From assembly GCA_021163905.1 (NCBI GenBank), contig JAGGTG010000135.1:1-8626 (forward strand): a stretch of 8,626 nt of DNA, in the 5' to 3' direction. Below the pieces are notes generated by a model. It did no database searches. It saw only the letters and a list, made by a program, of their open reading frames with translations, and was not told the DNA's origin. Of the stretch, positions 1-6,113 are shown piece after piece. Position 1 is the first letter of the stretch. Each line of letters starts with the position of its first letter. A program made the position numbers and the translations under genes. This DNA is from Candidatus Aerophobota bacterium. GTDB taxonomy: Bacteria > Aerophobota > Aerophobia > Aerophobales > B3-G15.

Positions 1-73
1 GGCCGTCTTCCGTGGGATACCCAGAGAGCTCACATAGTTGCCAGAAACTGTCCCATTTCAGATAAGTCTTTTG

Positions 74-101
74 TTGACATTCCTTTATGGGAGAATAAAA
101 T
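74..101 (+). promoter_or_regulatory. Candidate sigma70-type promoter of the radical SAM gene
   Basis: TTGACA at 74-79 (perfect -35 box) is followed after 16 bases by TAAAAT at 96-101 (5 of 6 to the -10 consensus). The expected transcription start would be near 107-109, leaving a leader of only about 13 bases before the ATG at 121. The Shine-Dalgarno AGGAGG at 104-109 would then be partly upstream of the transcript start. This weakens the call, so the match may be fortuitous. Confidence 0.4.
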
Positions 102-103
102 AC

Positions 104-109
104 AGGAGG
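104..109 (+). promoter_or_regulatory. Ribosome binding site supporting the start at 121
   Basis: A full AGGAGG core lies 11 bases before ATG 121. This is the main sequence evidence for preferring that ATG over a start upstream of the window, since the reading frame itself is open to the left edge. Confidence 0.6.
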
Positions 110-120
110 AGAAGCTGATA

Positions 121-1302
121 ATGATTTACCTTTTAAAAAAACCAGGAACCTGGGAAAAACTAAAAATTCTGGGATCTACAGCGAGATTTGATGTTTGTGG
201 GGTTCCCTCTTTAATTAGGTATAAAGGTAAAAAATTTCAGCGATTTAAATTTATCTATCCTGCTGTAGGGAAAAGAGGTTTTGTCAGGTTATTTAAAGTT
301 CTTCAGACAAATTTCTGCGAGGGAAACTGTTATTATTGTGCAAATAGAAAAGATAGAAATTTTATAAGAATAAACTTTTCTCCAGAGGAACTTGCCCGCC
401 TTTTTATTAATTACTATCGTAGGGGGTTAGTTGATGGGTTATTTTTATCTTCCGCTATATATGGATCACCTACCAGGTCTCAGGAGGAAACCTTTAAAAC
501 TATCTGGCTGGTAAGGAAAAAATATGGTTACAGGGGCTATATTCACTATAAAGTTCTCCCCGGAAGTGATGAGGCACTTATCGAGAAGTGCACAGATCTT
601 GTCGATAGATTATCCATTAATTTGGAAGCTCCTTCTCCCAATTATCTTGAAAAATTATCTCCAACTAAGAATTTTTCAGATGAGCTTCTTTCAGGACTTA
701 TTAAAATCTCCCGGATAAATAGGGAAAGGCCTTTAAAAGCAGGTATTACCACCCAACTGGTGGTGGGAGCTGCTGGAGAATCAGATAAAGATATAATAGG
801 TTTTTCCTATTCTCTCTACAGGAAATACAATTTATGGAGAGTTTACTACAGTGGATTTATGCCAATTGAGGATACACCTTTAGAGGATGTTCCCCCCTGT
901 CCACCGCTCAGGGAGTTCAGGTTATACCAGGCAGATTTTCTCTTAAGAGGATACGGATTTAAGGTAGAAGAGATGCCTTTTGAAAAAAACGGTAATTTAC
1001 CCAGGGATAAGGATCCAAAACTTGCCTGGGCTCTATCCCATCCGGAAAAATTTCCAGTAGAGATAAATAAGGCAGATTATTGGGAGCTCTTAAGAGTTCC
1101 AGGGATTGGCAGGATCTCAGCCAAAAGAATAGTAAAGATGCGAAGGGAAAATAAAATAACCAGTTTAGAAGAGCTAAGGGGAACAGGAGCAGTTGTTAAA
1201 AGAGCAAGAAATTTCATAACCATTAATGGAAAATTTTATCCTCTGGAGAAAAGGGACAATGATACCCGCTCCTCCCAGCTTTTTTTAGGGGAGGAAATTT
1301 AA
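121..1302 (+). CDS. Putative DNA modification/repair radical SAM protein with C-terminal helix-hairpin-helix
   Basis: The 393-residue product has the radical SAM cluster motif CEGNCYYC (C66, C70, C73; CX3CX2C), which binds a [4Fe-4S] cluster for SAM cleavage. Family-typical blocks follow in order: VLPGSDEALI (145-154), LSINLEAPSP (164-173), TTQLVVGAAGE (210-220) and DPKLAWALSHPE (298-309). A helix-hairpin-helix, VPGIGRISAKRIVKMR (326-341), is a nonspecific DNA-binding module. This architecture matches the family called putative DNA modification/repair radical SAM protein (TIGR03916, linked to a uracil-DNA glycosylase-like partner in many genomes). The reaction is not known to me. No such partner is visible: the gene ends six bases before a convergent operon. 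The ATG at 121 fits the family start, roughly ten residues before the conserved EKLKIL segment, and has a good Shine-Dalgarno. The same frame stays open to position 1, so a longer N-terminus cannot be excluded. Confidence 0.9.
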   Translation: MIYLLKKPGTWEKLKILGSTARFDVCGVPSLIRYKGKKFQRFKFIYPAVGKRGFVRLFKVLQTNFCEGNCYYCANRKDRNFIRINFSPEELARLFINYYRRGLVDGLFLSSAIYGSPTRSQEETFKTIWLVRKKYGYRGYIHYKVLPGSDEALIEKCTDLVDRLSINLEAPSPNYLEKLSPTKNFSDELLSGLIKISRINRERPLKAGITTQLVVGAAGESDKDIIGFSYSLYRKYNLWRVYYSGFMPIEDTPLEDVPPCPPLREFRLYQADFLLRGYGFKVEEMPFEKNGNLPRDKDPKLAWALSHPEKFPVEINKADYWELLRVPGIGRISAKRIVKMRRENKITSLEELRGTGAVVKRARNFITINGKFYPLEKRDNDTRSSQLFLGEEI

Positions 1303-1308
1303 AATCTC

Positions 1309-2241
1309 TCACTTATCGAGGCATTTTTTCAGAGCAGCTAAAGCTACCTCCAGTTGTCTGTCATCTGGCTCTTTTGTAGTTAGCTTTTGTAGCCAGAGTC
1401 CTGGTTTACTTAAAATTTTTACCAGCCAGTTGGCTTTTTTCTTTCCAGCAAGTTTAATTATCTCGTAAGAGATCCCTGCAATCAAAGGAACATAGAGAAG
1501 TCTTGTCAGTCTTTCCTGTACTGTATGAGGTCTTCCGGTAAAAATGAAAACTGCTATACTTACCAGCATAACTATTAAAAGAAAACTTGTTCCGCATCTT
1601 GGATGGTGGGTGGTGTATTTTCTTGCGTTTTCAACGGTAAGTTTTTCTCCTGATTCGAGAGTAAAAATACTTTTGTGCTCTGCTCCGTGATACTCAAATA
1701 TCCTTCTCATACTTTTCCATGATGTAATTAGCCAAAGATAAATTAAAAAAATAGATATTCTTATAACCCCATCCAAAAGGTTAAATAAAAAACTCTGTTT
1801 CACTCCAAAAAGATTGGTAATCATAAGGGGAAGATAGAAAAATAAAAAGAGGGCAAGAACAACTCCCAGCACAATACTTGCAATAAGCCACAGGCTTTTA
1901 AAAATATCATCTTTTTTACTTTTGACAGAATCCTTGTCGTTTTCTTTTTCATCTTCCTGAATTGCAACATCTGCCGAAAATGAAAGAGCTTTTACTCCTA
2001 TATAAAGAGTCTCTATTAAAACTACTGCTCCTCTTAAAATAGGCAGGTTTAAAAATCGGTATCTTCTGGTAAGGGATATATAAGGTTCCTTCTTTACGAT
2101 TATCTCTCCATTTTCCTTTCTTACTGCCACTGTTACGCAGCTGGGGGAGCGCATCATTACACCTTCAATTACAGCCTGTCCCCCAATTTCTGCTTCACCA
2201 AAAGTATTTTTTTTACCTGATTCATCGGTTTTATTTTCCAT
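1309..2241 (-). CDS. yqhQ: DUF1385 family membrane protein (YqhQ-like)
   Basis: The 310-residue protein begins its conserved region with GGQAVIEGVMMR (20-31), the hallmark of the DUF1385/YqhQ family (COG3872, described as a predicted metal-dependent enzyme). Further family signatures are FEYHGAEHKSI (182-192) and HHPRCGTSF (212-220), whose His, Glu and Cys residues could bind a metal. The C-terminal GLWLQKLTTKEPDDRQLEVA (281-300) is also typical. Four hydrophobic segments are visible at about 116-140, 158-174, 219-235 and 248-264, so it is an integral membrane protein. An acidic/lysine-rich linker lies at about 95-112. Its biochemical role is not established. It is the last gene of the valS operon, 17 bases after the SLOG gene, with its own Shine-Dalgarno (AAGGGAG, plus-strand 2248-2254) six bases before ATG. 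Length is normal for the family. Its stop lies six bases from the end of the convergent radical SAM gene. Confidence 0.93.
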   Translation of the reverse strand: MENKTDESGKKNTFGEAEIGGQAVIEGVMMRSPSCVTVAVRKENGEIIVKKEPYISLTRRYRFLNLPILRGAVVLIETLYIGVKALSFSADVAIQEDEKENDKDSVKSKKDDIFKSLWLIASIVLGVVLALFLFFYLPLMITNLFGVKQSFLFNLLDGVIRISIFLIYLWLITSWKSMRRIFEYHGAEHKSIFTLESGEKLTVENARKYTTHHPRCGTSFLLIVMLVSIAVFIFTGRPHTVQERLTRLLYVPLIAGISYEIIKLAGKKKANWLVKILSKPGLWLQKLTTKEPDDRQLEVALAALKKCLDK

Positions 2242-2258
2242 AAATGTCTCCCTTAGTT

Positions 2259-2771
2259 TTATTTTATTAATTTAAAAATAGTATCCACTGCCTCTTTAGC
2301 AGAACTTACAATAAAAGGTCGGGAGGGGAAGATATTTAAGTTATCGTAAACTTCATCTCTGGATAAAATATCTACCCACCCTCCTGTCCCTTTAACTATT
2401 AAGGTGGGTTTACCTATATTTAAGGCAAGGGCAATTTCATTTAAAGTTCCCCATCTTCCTGCAATTCCAATTACAGCATCTGAGCTTCTAACCAGAATAT
2501 AGTTTCTGGCTCTCCCAAGGTGGGTAGCAATGCCTATATCTATATAAGGATTGGCATAATTTTTATCCTCTGGCAGGATACCCACTGTAGTTCCATTACC
2601 TTTTTTTGCTCCTCGGCAGGCAGCCTCCATTATTCCTCCACCTCCACCACATATTAAAATAGCTCCTCTCCTGGCTATTAAATAACCAATATCTTCGGCT
2701 ATTTTTATAGCTGATGGTGACAGGTTGGGATCATCCGCCTCACTTCCACAAACTGCTATTAGTTTTCTCAT
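2259..2771 (-). CDS. TIGR00725 family protein (SLOG/DprA-LOG-like Rossmann fold)
   Basis: The 170-residue soluble protein starts with MRKLIAVCGS, a first beta strand and nucleotide loop. It continues with ILICGGGGGIMEAACRGAKK (38-57), HLGRARNYILVRSSDAVIGI (84-103), GRWGTLNEIALAL (105-117) and KPTLIVKGTGGWVD (121-134). This is the pattern of the TIGR00725 family in the SLOG superfamily, related to LOG-type cytokinin riboside phosphoribohydrolases and to DprA. The usual LOG catalytic motif PGGxGTxxE appears here as AGRWGTLNE: GT and E109-112 region are kept but the Gly-Gly is replaced by Arg-Trp, so LOG activity should not be assumed. SLOG proteins typically bind nucleotides or nucleotide-derived ligands; the ligand here is unknown. 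It lies nine bases after valS and 17 bases before yqhQ. No Shine-Dalgarno is apparent; a perfect hairpin spans the valS stop just ahead of the ATG, suggesting translation is coupled to valS. Confidence 0.85.
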   Translation of the reverse strand: MRKLIAVCGSEADDPNLSPSAIKIAEDIGYLIARRGAILICGGGGGIMEAACRGAKKGNGTTVGILPEDKNYANPYIDIGIATHLGRARNYILVRSSDAVIGIAGRWGTLNEIALALNIGKPTLIVKGTGGWVDILSRDEVYDNLNIFPSRPFIVSSAKEAVDTIFKLIK

Positions 2772-2774
2772 GGC

Positions 2775-2794
2775 AAGATCTTAACCAAGATCTT
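2775..2794 (-). promoter_or_regulatory. Intercistronic stem-loop at the valS stop codon
   Basis: Two copies of the self-complementary octamer AAGATCTT (2775-2782 and 2787-2794) are separated by four bases. In the minus-strand mRNA they form a perfect 8-bp stem with a GGUU loop. The valS stop codon UAA (2781-2783) falls at the loop/3' arm junction, and the next ATG begins only three bases after the stem. No purine-rich Shine-Dalgarno is seen before that ATG. A ribosome finishing valS would melt the stem, so termination-reinitiation coupling is a reasonable reading. No U-tract follows, so it is not an intrinsic terminator. Confidence 0.5.
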
Positions 2795-5417
2795 CAATTA
2801 TTCTTCTTAGTTTAATACTTTTTTCCCGGAGTCTGTCTTCTTTTCTTTTCTCATTTTCCACCACTTCCAAAGGAGCCTTCTTTAAAAAATCATCGGAGGA
2901 TAGTTTTTTCCTACATCTTGCAAGTTCCTTTTCCACCTCTTGTAAATTTTTATTTAACCTTTCCCTTTCTTTATTTATATCAATCAATTTCTCCAGAGGA
3001 ATGAATATATCCATGTTCCTTACCACTCCAGAGGCACATATCCGGGGTTTTTCCAAATTGGCATTTATTAACAATTTTTCCGCATTGACAAGGTCCTTTA
3101 TATAGGAAAAATTTTCACTTAGAATGGTAGAATCCTTAAAATCTGAAACACGTAATCTAACCTCTATCTTTTTTTGAGGGGGAATTCCCATCTCTGCTTT
3201 TATACTCCTTATCTCACTGATGACATCCATAAGAATTTCCATTTCCTCCTCGGCCTCCTCATCAATTACTCCCTCATTCTCTGGCCAGTTAGAAATCATA
3301 ATACTTTCCTTAATCTCCGGGAGTCTTTGAAATATCTCCTCAGTTAAAAATGGCATAAATGGATGTAGTAATTTTAAACTTCCCTTTAATATATGGTACA
3401 GGATGTCCTGAGCTATATAAAAGGATGCCGATGGTTCCCTTAATCTTGATTTTACAAGTTCAACGTACCAATCACAAAAATCTGACCAGATAAACTGGTA
3501 AATAGCTTGGGCGGCCTGAGGAAAGTGAAAATTTTCCAGGTTCCAGGTGACCTGTTCTACAGTTTTTCTATAACGTGAGAGAATCCATCTATCTGAGAGT
3601 TCAAGTTCATTGAGTAATTCAGTTAGATCAGTTGGAGAAAAATTCTTAAGGTTCATTAGAACAAAACGAGATACATTCCAGACCTTATTGGCAAAATTTC
3701 TGTAACCTCTGACCCTGTCCTGGGAAAAACGCAGGTAAGGGGTTTCGGTCTTTAAAGCCACAAGTGAAAAACGAAAAGCATCTGTTCCGTATGTTTGCAT
3801 AACTTCCAGAGGATCAACAACATTTCCTCTGGATTTTGACATCTTTTCTCCTTTTTCATCGCCAATAAGGGGATGAATATGGATCTTACGGAAAGGAACT
3901 TTTCCGGTAAATTTTACCCCCATCATTATCATTCTTGCTACCCAGAAAAATAGTATATCCCAACCACTACAAAGAAGAGATGTTGGATAAAATTTTTTAA
4001 ACTTTTCTCCATCCGCTGGCCATCCCAAGGTGGAAAAAGGCCACAGACTTGAGGAAAACCAGGTATCAAGGACATCCTCATCCTGCCTCAGGTTTGATGA
4101 GCCACACCTCTCGCATCTTGCAGGAGTAGTGTGAGATACAATCACATCTCCGCAGTTATTGCAGTACCAAACCGGGATTCTATGTCCCCACCATATCTGA
4201 CGGGATATACACCAGTCATGAATATTTTCTAACCAATCGAAATAATTCTTTTTCCAGTAAGAGGGATAAAATTTTATTTCTCCTTTTTTAACCACTTCCA
4301 TTGCATTCCTGGCAAGTTCTTTCATTCTAATAAACCACTGATTGGATAAATAAGGTTCCACAACTGTCCCGCATCTGTAGCATTTTCCTATTCTATAGGA
4401 GTAGTCTTCTATTTTTTCTAAATAACCTTTTTTCTTTAAATCTTCTATAATTTTTTTTCTGCACTCATAGCGATCCATTCCCCTGTAGGCTCCACCTTTT
4501 TCGTTTATAGTTGCATTCCTGGTAAATATATTGATCATGGGGAGATTGTGTCTTTTTCCAATTAAAAAATCCTCTGTGTCATGAGCAGGGGTTACCTTAA
4601 GGGCTCCTGTTCCAAAATCAGGATCCACATAACTATCAAAGATAAGAGGTAAGATCCTTCCCACAAGAGGAAGAGTTAACTTTTTCCCTTTAAGCTTTTT
4701 GTATCTTTCATCTTCAGGGTTAACCGCTACCGCGGTATCACCTAACATGGTTTCAGGTCGAGTGGTGGCAACTACTATATGCCCTTCGGATTTTCCCTTA
4801 GAATTTGCAAAAGGATACCTTATATAGTAAAGTTTTCCCTGGATTTCTTCATATTCAACCTCTATATCAGATAAGGCTGTTCTACAGTGGGGACACCAGT
4901 TTATAATATAATCCCCTTTATAAATATATCCTTCTTTGTAAAGATTGATAAAAACTTCTCTAACCGCCCGGCAGTGATTCTCATCCATTGTAAATGCCTT
5001 ATCCTCCCAGCTACAGGATATACCGAGTCTTCTCATCTGATTAAATATCCGCTCTCCGTAGCGCTGTTTCCATTCCCATATTTTCTGGATAAATTTTTCT
5101 CTTCCCAGTTTTTCCCTGCTAAGGCCTTCCTTCTTTAGCTCTCTTTCCACCACATTTTGAGTGGCTATTCCAGCATGATCAATCCCCGGAATCCATAAAA
5201 CCTCAAACCCCTGCATCCTTTTAAATCTTGTAATTATATCCTGAATGGTAAGGTTAAAGGCATGCCCCATATGGAGAATCCCTGTGATATTTGGGGGAGG
5301 CATTACCATCGAGAAGGTCTTATTTTTTTTGCCAGGACGGGGAGAAAAATATCCCCTTTCCTCCCAGAACTTTTCCCATTTTTTCTCAACTGATTTTGGA
5401 TCGTATCTTTTTTCCAT
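2781..5417 (-). CDS. valS: Valine--tRNA ligase (valyl-tRNA synthetase)
   Basis: This cytoplasmic class I aminoacyl-tRNA synthetase charges tRNA-Val with valine and hydrolyses mis-charged Thr-tRNA-Val. The 878 residues are full length for a bacterial ValRS. Catalytic motifs are HMGH (49-52, HIGH box, after PPPNITGIL) and KMSKS (525-529). The CP1 editing domain is marked by TTRPETMLGD (218-227) and PAHDTEDF (277-284). DVLDTWFSSSLW (448-459) is typical of ValRS. Cysteine pairs C175/C178 with C346/C349, and C419/C422 with C435/C438, look like two zinc-binding sites. An anticodon-binding helical domain follows, then a charged C-terminal coiled coil (about 811-878) that contacts tRNA. It is the first gene of a three-gene operon. 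The ATG at 5417 has AAGGAT six bases upstream (plus-strand 5424-5429). The leader from the predicted promoter is only about 20 bases, so no T-box riboswitch fits. Confidence 0.98.
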   Translation of the reverse strand: MEKRYDPKSVEKKWEKFWEERGYFSPRPGKKNKTFSMVMPPPNITGILHMGHAFNLTIQDIITRFKRMQGFEVLWIPGIDHAGIATQNVVERELKKEGLSREKLGREKFIQKIWEWKQRYGERIFNQMRRLGISCSWEDKAFTMDENHCRAVREVFINLYKEGYIYKGDYIINWCPHCRTALSDIEVEYEEIQGKLYYIRYPFANSKGKSEGHIVVATTRPETMLGDTAVAVNPEDERYKKLKGKKLTLPLVGRILPLIFDSYVDPDFGTGALKVTPAHDTEDFLIGKRHNLPMINIFTRNATINEKGGAYRGMDRYECRKKIIEDLKKKGYLEKIEDYSYRIGKCYRCGTVVEPYLSNQWFIRMKELARNAMEVVKKGEIKFYPSYWKKNYFDWLENIHDWCISRQIWWGHRIPVWYCNNCGDVIVSHTTPARCERCGSSNLRQDEDVLDTWFSSSLWPFSTLGWPADGEKFKKFYPTSLLCSGWDILFFWVARMIMMGVKFTGKVPFRKIHIHPLIGDEKGEKMSKSRGNVVDPLEVMQTYGTDAFRFSLVALKTETPYLRFSQDRVRGYRNFANKVWNVSRFVLMNLKNFSPTDLTELLNELELSDRWILSRYRKTVEQVTWNLENFHFPQAAQAIYQFIWSDFCDWYVELVKSRLREPSASFYIAQDILYHILKGSLKLLHPFMPFLTEEIFQRLPEIKESIMISNWPENEGVIDEEAEEEMEILMDVISEIRSIKAEMGIPPQKKIEVRLRVSDFKDSTILSENFSYIKDLVNAEKLLINANLEKPRICASGVVRNMDIFIPLEKLIDINKERERLNKNLQEVEKELARCRKKLSSDDFLKKAPLEVVENEKRKEDRLREKSIKLRRIIEDLG

Positions 5418-5443
5418 ATCTTAATCCTTAACTTTATTGCCTC

Positions 5444-5471
5444 ATCTTATAAAACACTCTCTATTAGTCAA
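5444..5471 (-). promoter_or_regulatory. Candidate promoter of the valS operon
   Basis: On the minus strand TTGACT (plus-strand 5466-5471; 5 of 6 to the -35 consensus) is followed after 16 bases by TAAGAT (plus-strand 5444-5449; 4 of 6 to the -10 consensus). Transcription would start near 5437, about 20 bases before the valS ATG and upstream of its Shine-Dalgarno. The position and orientation fit the operon well, although the -10 box is only a moderate match. Confidence 0.45.
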
Positions 5472-5531
5472 GAGTACCAGCTCCAGTTTCGGGAAAAATT
5501 CAAGGCTTCTCTGGGCAAGCGGTGGTAAGAC

Positions 5532-5648
5532 GTCTGTTGGGTCTATTTCGTCCATCTCGTCCATTTCGTCTGTCTGGTCTATCTGGTCTGTTTCGTCTAT
5601 CTCGTCTATCTGGTGTATTTGGTTAATTTGGTTTGTTTGGTGTGTTTG
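5532..5648. repeat. Degenerate 9-bp tandem repeat array (13 units)
   Basis: Thirteen consecutive nine-base units can be laid out without a gap, each beginning with GT. Examples are GTCTATTTC, GTCCATCTC, GTCTGTCTG, GTCTATCTG, GTGTATTTG, GTTAATTTG and GTTTGTTTG. The first unit (5532-5540, GTCTGTTGG) is the most divergent. Left and central units carry GTC and end in C or G; the four rightmost units are richer in T and G (GTGTATTTG to GTGTGTTTG), so the array shows a gradient of divergence. The plus strand is almost purely T, C and G at most positions, giving strong strand asymmetry. Nine is a multiple of three, so copy-number change would never shift a frame. The array sits between two divergent promoter candidates. 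It is too short in period, and lacks spacers, to be a CRISPR. Confidence 0.9.
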
Positions 5649-5660
5649 GTTCATGATAAT

Positions 5661-5688
5661 TTGACTTACCGCCTGGATATTGTATCCT
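5661..5688 (+). promoter_or_regulatory. Candidate promoter of the PII-like/EIIA/Mrp operon
   Basis: TTGACT at 5661-5666 (5 of 6) is followed after 16 bases by TATCCT at 5683-5688 (4 of 6). It begins 12 bases after the end of the 9-bp array. It would give a leader of roughly 75-80 bases before the GTG at 5772. The -10 box is a weak match and the downstream region is AT-rich with other partial matches, so the exact site is uncertain. Confidence 0.35.
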
Positions 5689-5756
5689 ACATAATAATAG
5701 TTTTTACAAATAAATTGGTTATTTTGCATCTTATCTTTTCTTTATGGAGAATTTTC

Positions 5757-5764
5757 AGGTAAGG
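5757..5764 (+). promoter_or_regulatory. Ribosome binding site supporting the GTG start at 5772
   Basis: AGGTAAGG lies seven bases before GTG 5772. There is no in-frame ATG nearby, and the protein alignment to the PII fold requires residues immediately after this codon, so the site decides for the GTG start. Confidence 0.55.
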
Positions 5765-5771
5765 TATAAAG

Positions 5772-6113
5772 GTGAAATTGCTTGTTTTTGTGCTTAACAA
5801 AGAGGAATTTTTGGAGGATGTTTTAGAGGCATTTGTAGAGGCAGGAATTCCCGGAGCAACCATTCTTGATTCTGAGGGAATGGGCAGATTCCTCACTTAT
5901 GAGGTTCCTCTTTTTGCTGATTTTAAAGAATTTATGAGGGGAAACAAGCCCTACAATAAAACGATATTTTCTGTAGTAGATGACGAAGAAAAGGTTAAAA
6001 AGGTGGAAAAGCTTATAGAAAAGATATGTGGTGATCTATCTGAACCTGGAACAGGAATTTTATTTACCATCCCGGTAGATTATGTAAGGGGCCTCAAGAA
6101 AGGAGAGGAATAA
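5772..6113 (+). CDS. PII-like regulatory protein (P-II family fold)
   Basis: The 113-residue soluble protein has the length and layout of the PII superfamily. Strand 1 is KLLVFVLNK (2-10), followed by helix 1, EEFLEDVLEAFVEAG (11-25), and GATILDSEGMGRF (28-40) leading into the T-loop (about 37-63). Then come KTIFSVVDDEEKVKKVEKLI (63-82) and the C-terminal GTGILFTIPVDYVRGL (93-108), equivalent to the C-terminal strand and loop of GlnB/GlnK. The canonical uridylylation tyrosine context and the ATP-binding RxGxxGDGKIF signature are not preserved, so it is a divergent PII-like protein rather than a clear GlnB. Members of this superfamily bind nucleotides and often control a membrane transporter encoded next to them. 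Its stop codon directly abuts the EIIA start (TAA then ATG), and Mrp-type antiporter genes follow, so control of that complex is plausible but inferred. GTG start. Confidence 0.75.
   Translation: MKLLVFVLNKEEFLEDVLEAFVEAGIPGATILDSEGMGRFLTYEVPLFADFKEFMRGNKPYNKTIFSVVDDEEKVKKVEKLIEKICGDLSEPGTGILFTIPVDYVRGLKKGEE

Larger units (their letters stand above)
1..120 (+). other. Left-edge region, upstream leader of the radical SAM gene
   Basis: No separate gene could be assigned here. Frame 1, the frame of the radical SAM gene that follows, contains no stop codon in these 40 codons and joins it without interruption. The other two forward frames stop at 35-37 and 63-65. The translated stretch (beginning GRLPWDTQRAHIV) resembles no family I recognise. 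It may be a real N-terminal extension, the tail of something that begins outside the window, or chance openness. A good sigma70-like promoter and a Shine-Dalgarno sequence lie inside it, which argues that at least its right part is not coding. Confidence 0.4.
5418..5771. other. Divergent intergenic region between valS and the PII/EIIA/Mrp operon
   Basis: This 354-base region holds no gene I can support. From left to right it contains the valS leader and promoter candidate (5418-5471), a 60-base stretch without recognised features (5472-5531), a degenerate 9-bp tandem array (5532-5648), a promoter candidate for the rightward operon (5661-5688), and its leader with a Shine-Dalgarno (5689-5771). 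Small open frames cross the array on both strands (75 codons plus, 95 codons minus). Their translations are merely the repeat read in codons, and they overlap the valS promoter region, so they are left unannotated. Confidence 0.7.

Noticed and set aside
524..718. 64-codon plus-strand open frame inside the radical SAM gene
   Set aside because: Out-of-frame shadow of a well-supported gene.
1271..1294. Possible terminator stem CCTCCC/GGGAGG between the convergent genes
   Set aside because: The stem is six pairs with a 12-base loop that contains the T run. No U-tract follows it on either strand, and it lies inside the end of the radical SAM coding sequence.
4728..4737. Ten-base palindrome TACCGCGGTA
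   Set aside because: It encodes the conserved DTAVAV stretch of the ValRS editing domain; coding constraint explains it and nothing else marks it as a site.
4887..5138. 83-codon plus-strand open frame
   Set aside because: Antisense shadow of valS, whose cysteine motif WCPHC is encoded there.
5532..5648. CRISPR-like array
   Set aside because: Units are 9 bases with no spacers and are strongly degenerate, so it is a simple tandem repeat.
5437..5664. 75-codon plus-strand open frame across the 9-bp array
   Set aside because: Its translation is a Ser/Ile/Trp-rich reading of the tandem repeat, it overlaps the valS promoter candidate, and no family resemblance is seen. A 9-bp period leaves every frame open if one unit lacks a stop.
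5442..5729. 95-codon minus-strand open frame giving an Asp/Ile/Gln/Thr repeat protein
   Set aside because: It is the same repeat read on the other strand and overlaps the valS promoter. No convincing ribosome site or homologous domain in the flanks. A small expressed repeat protein cannot be fully excluded.
5687..5896. 69-codon minus-strand open frame
   Set aside because: It lies mostly antisense to the start of the PII-like gene, whose protein similarity is clear.
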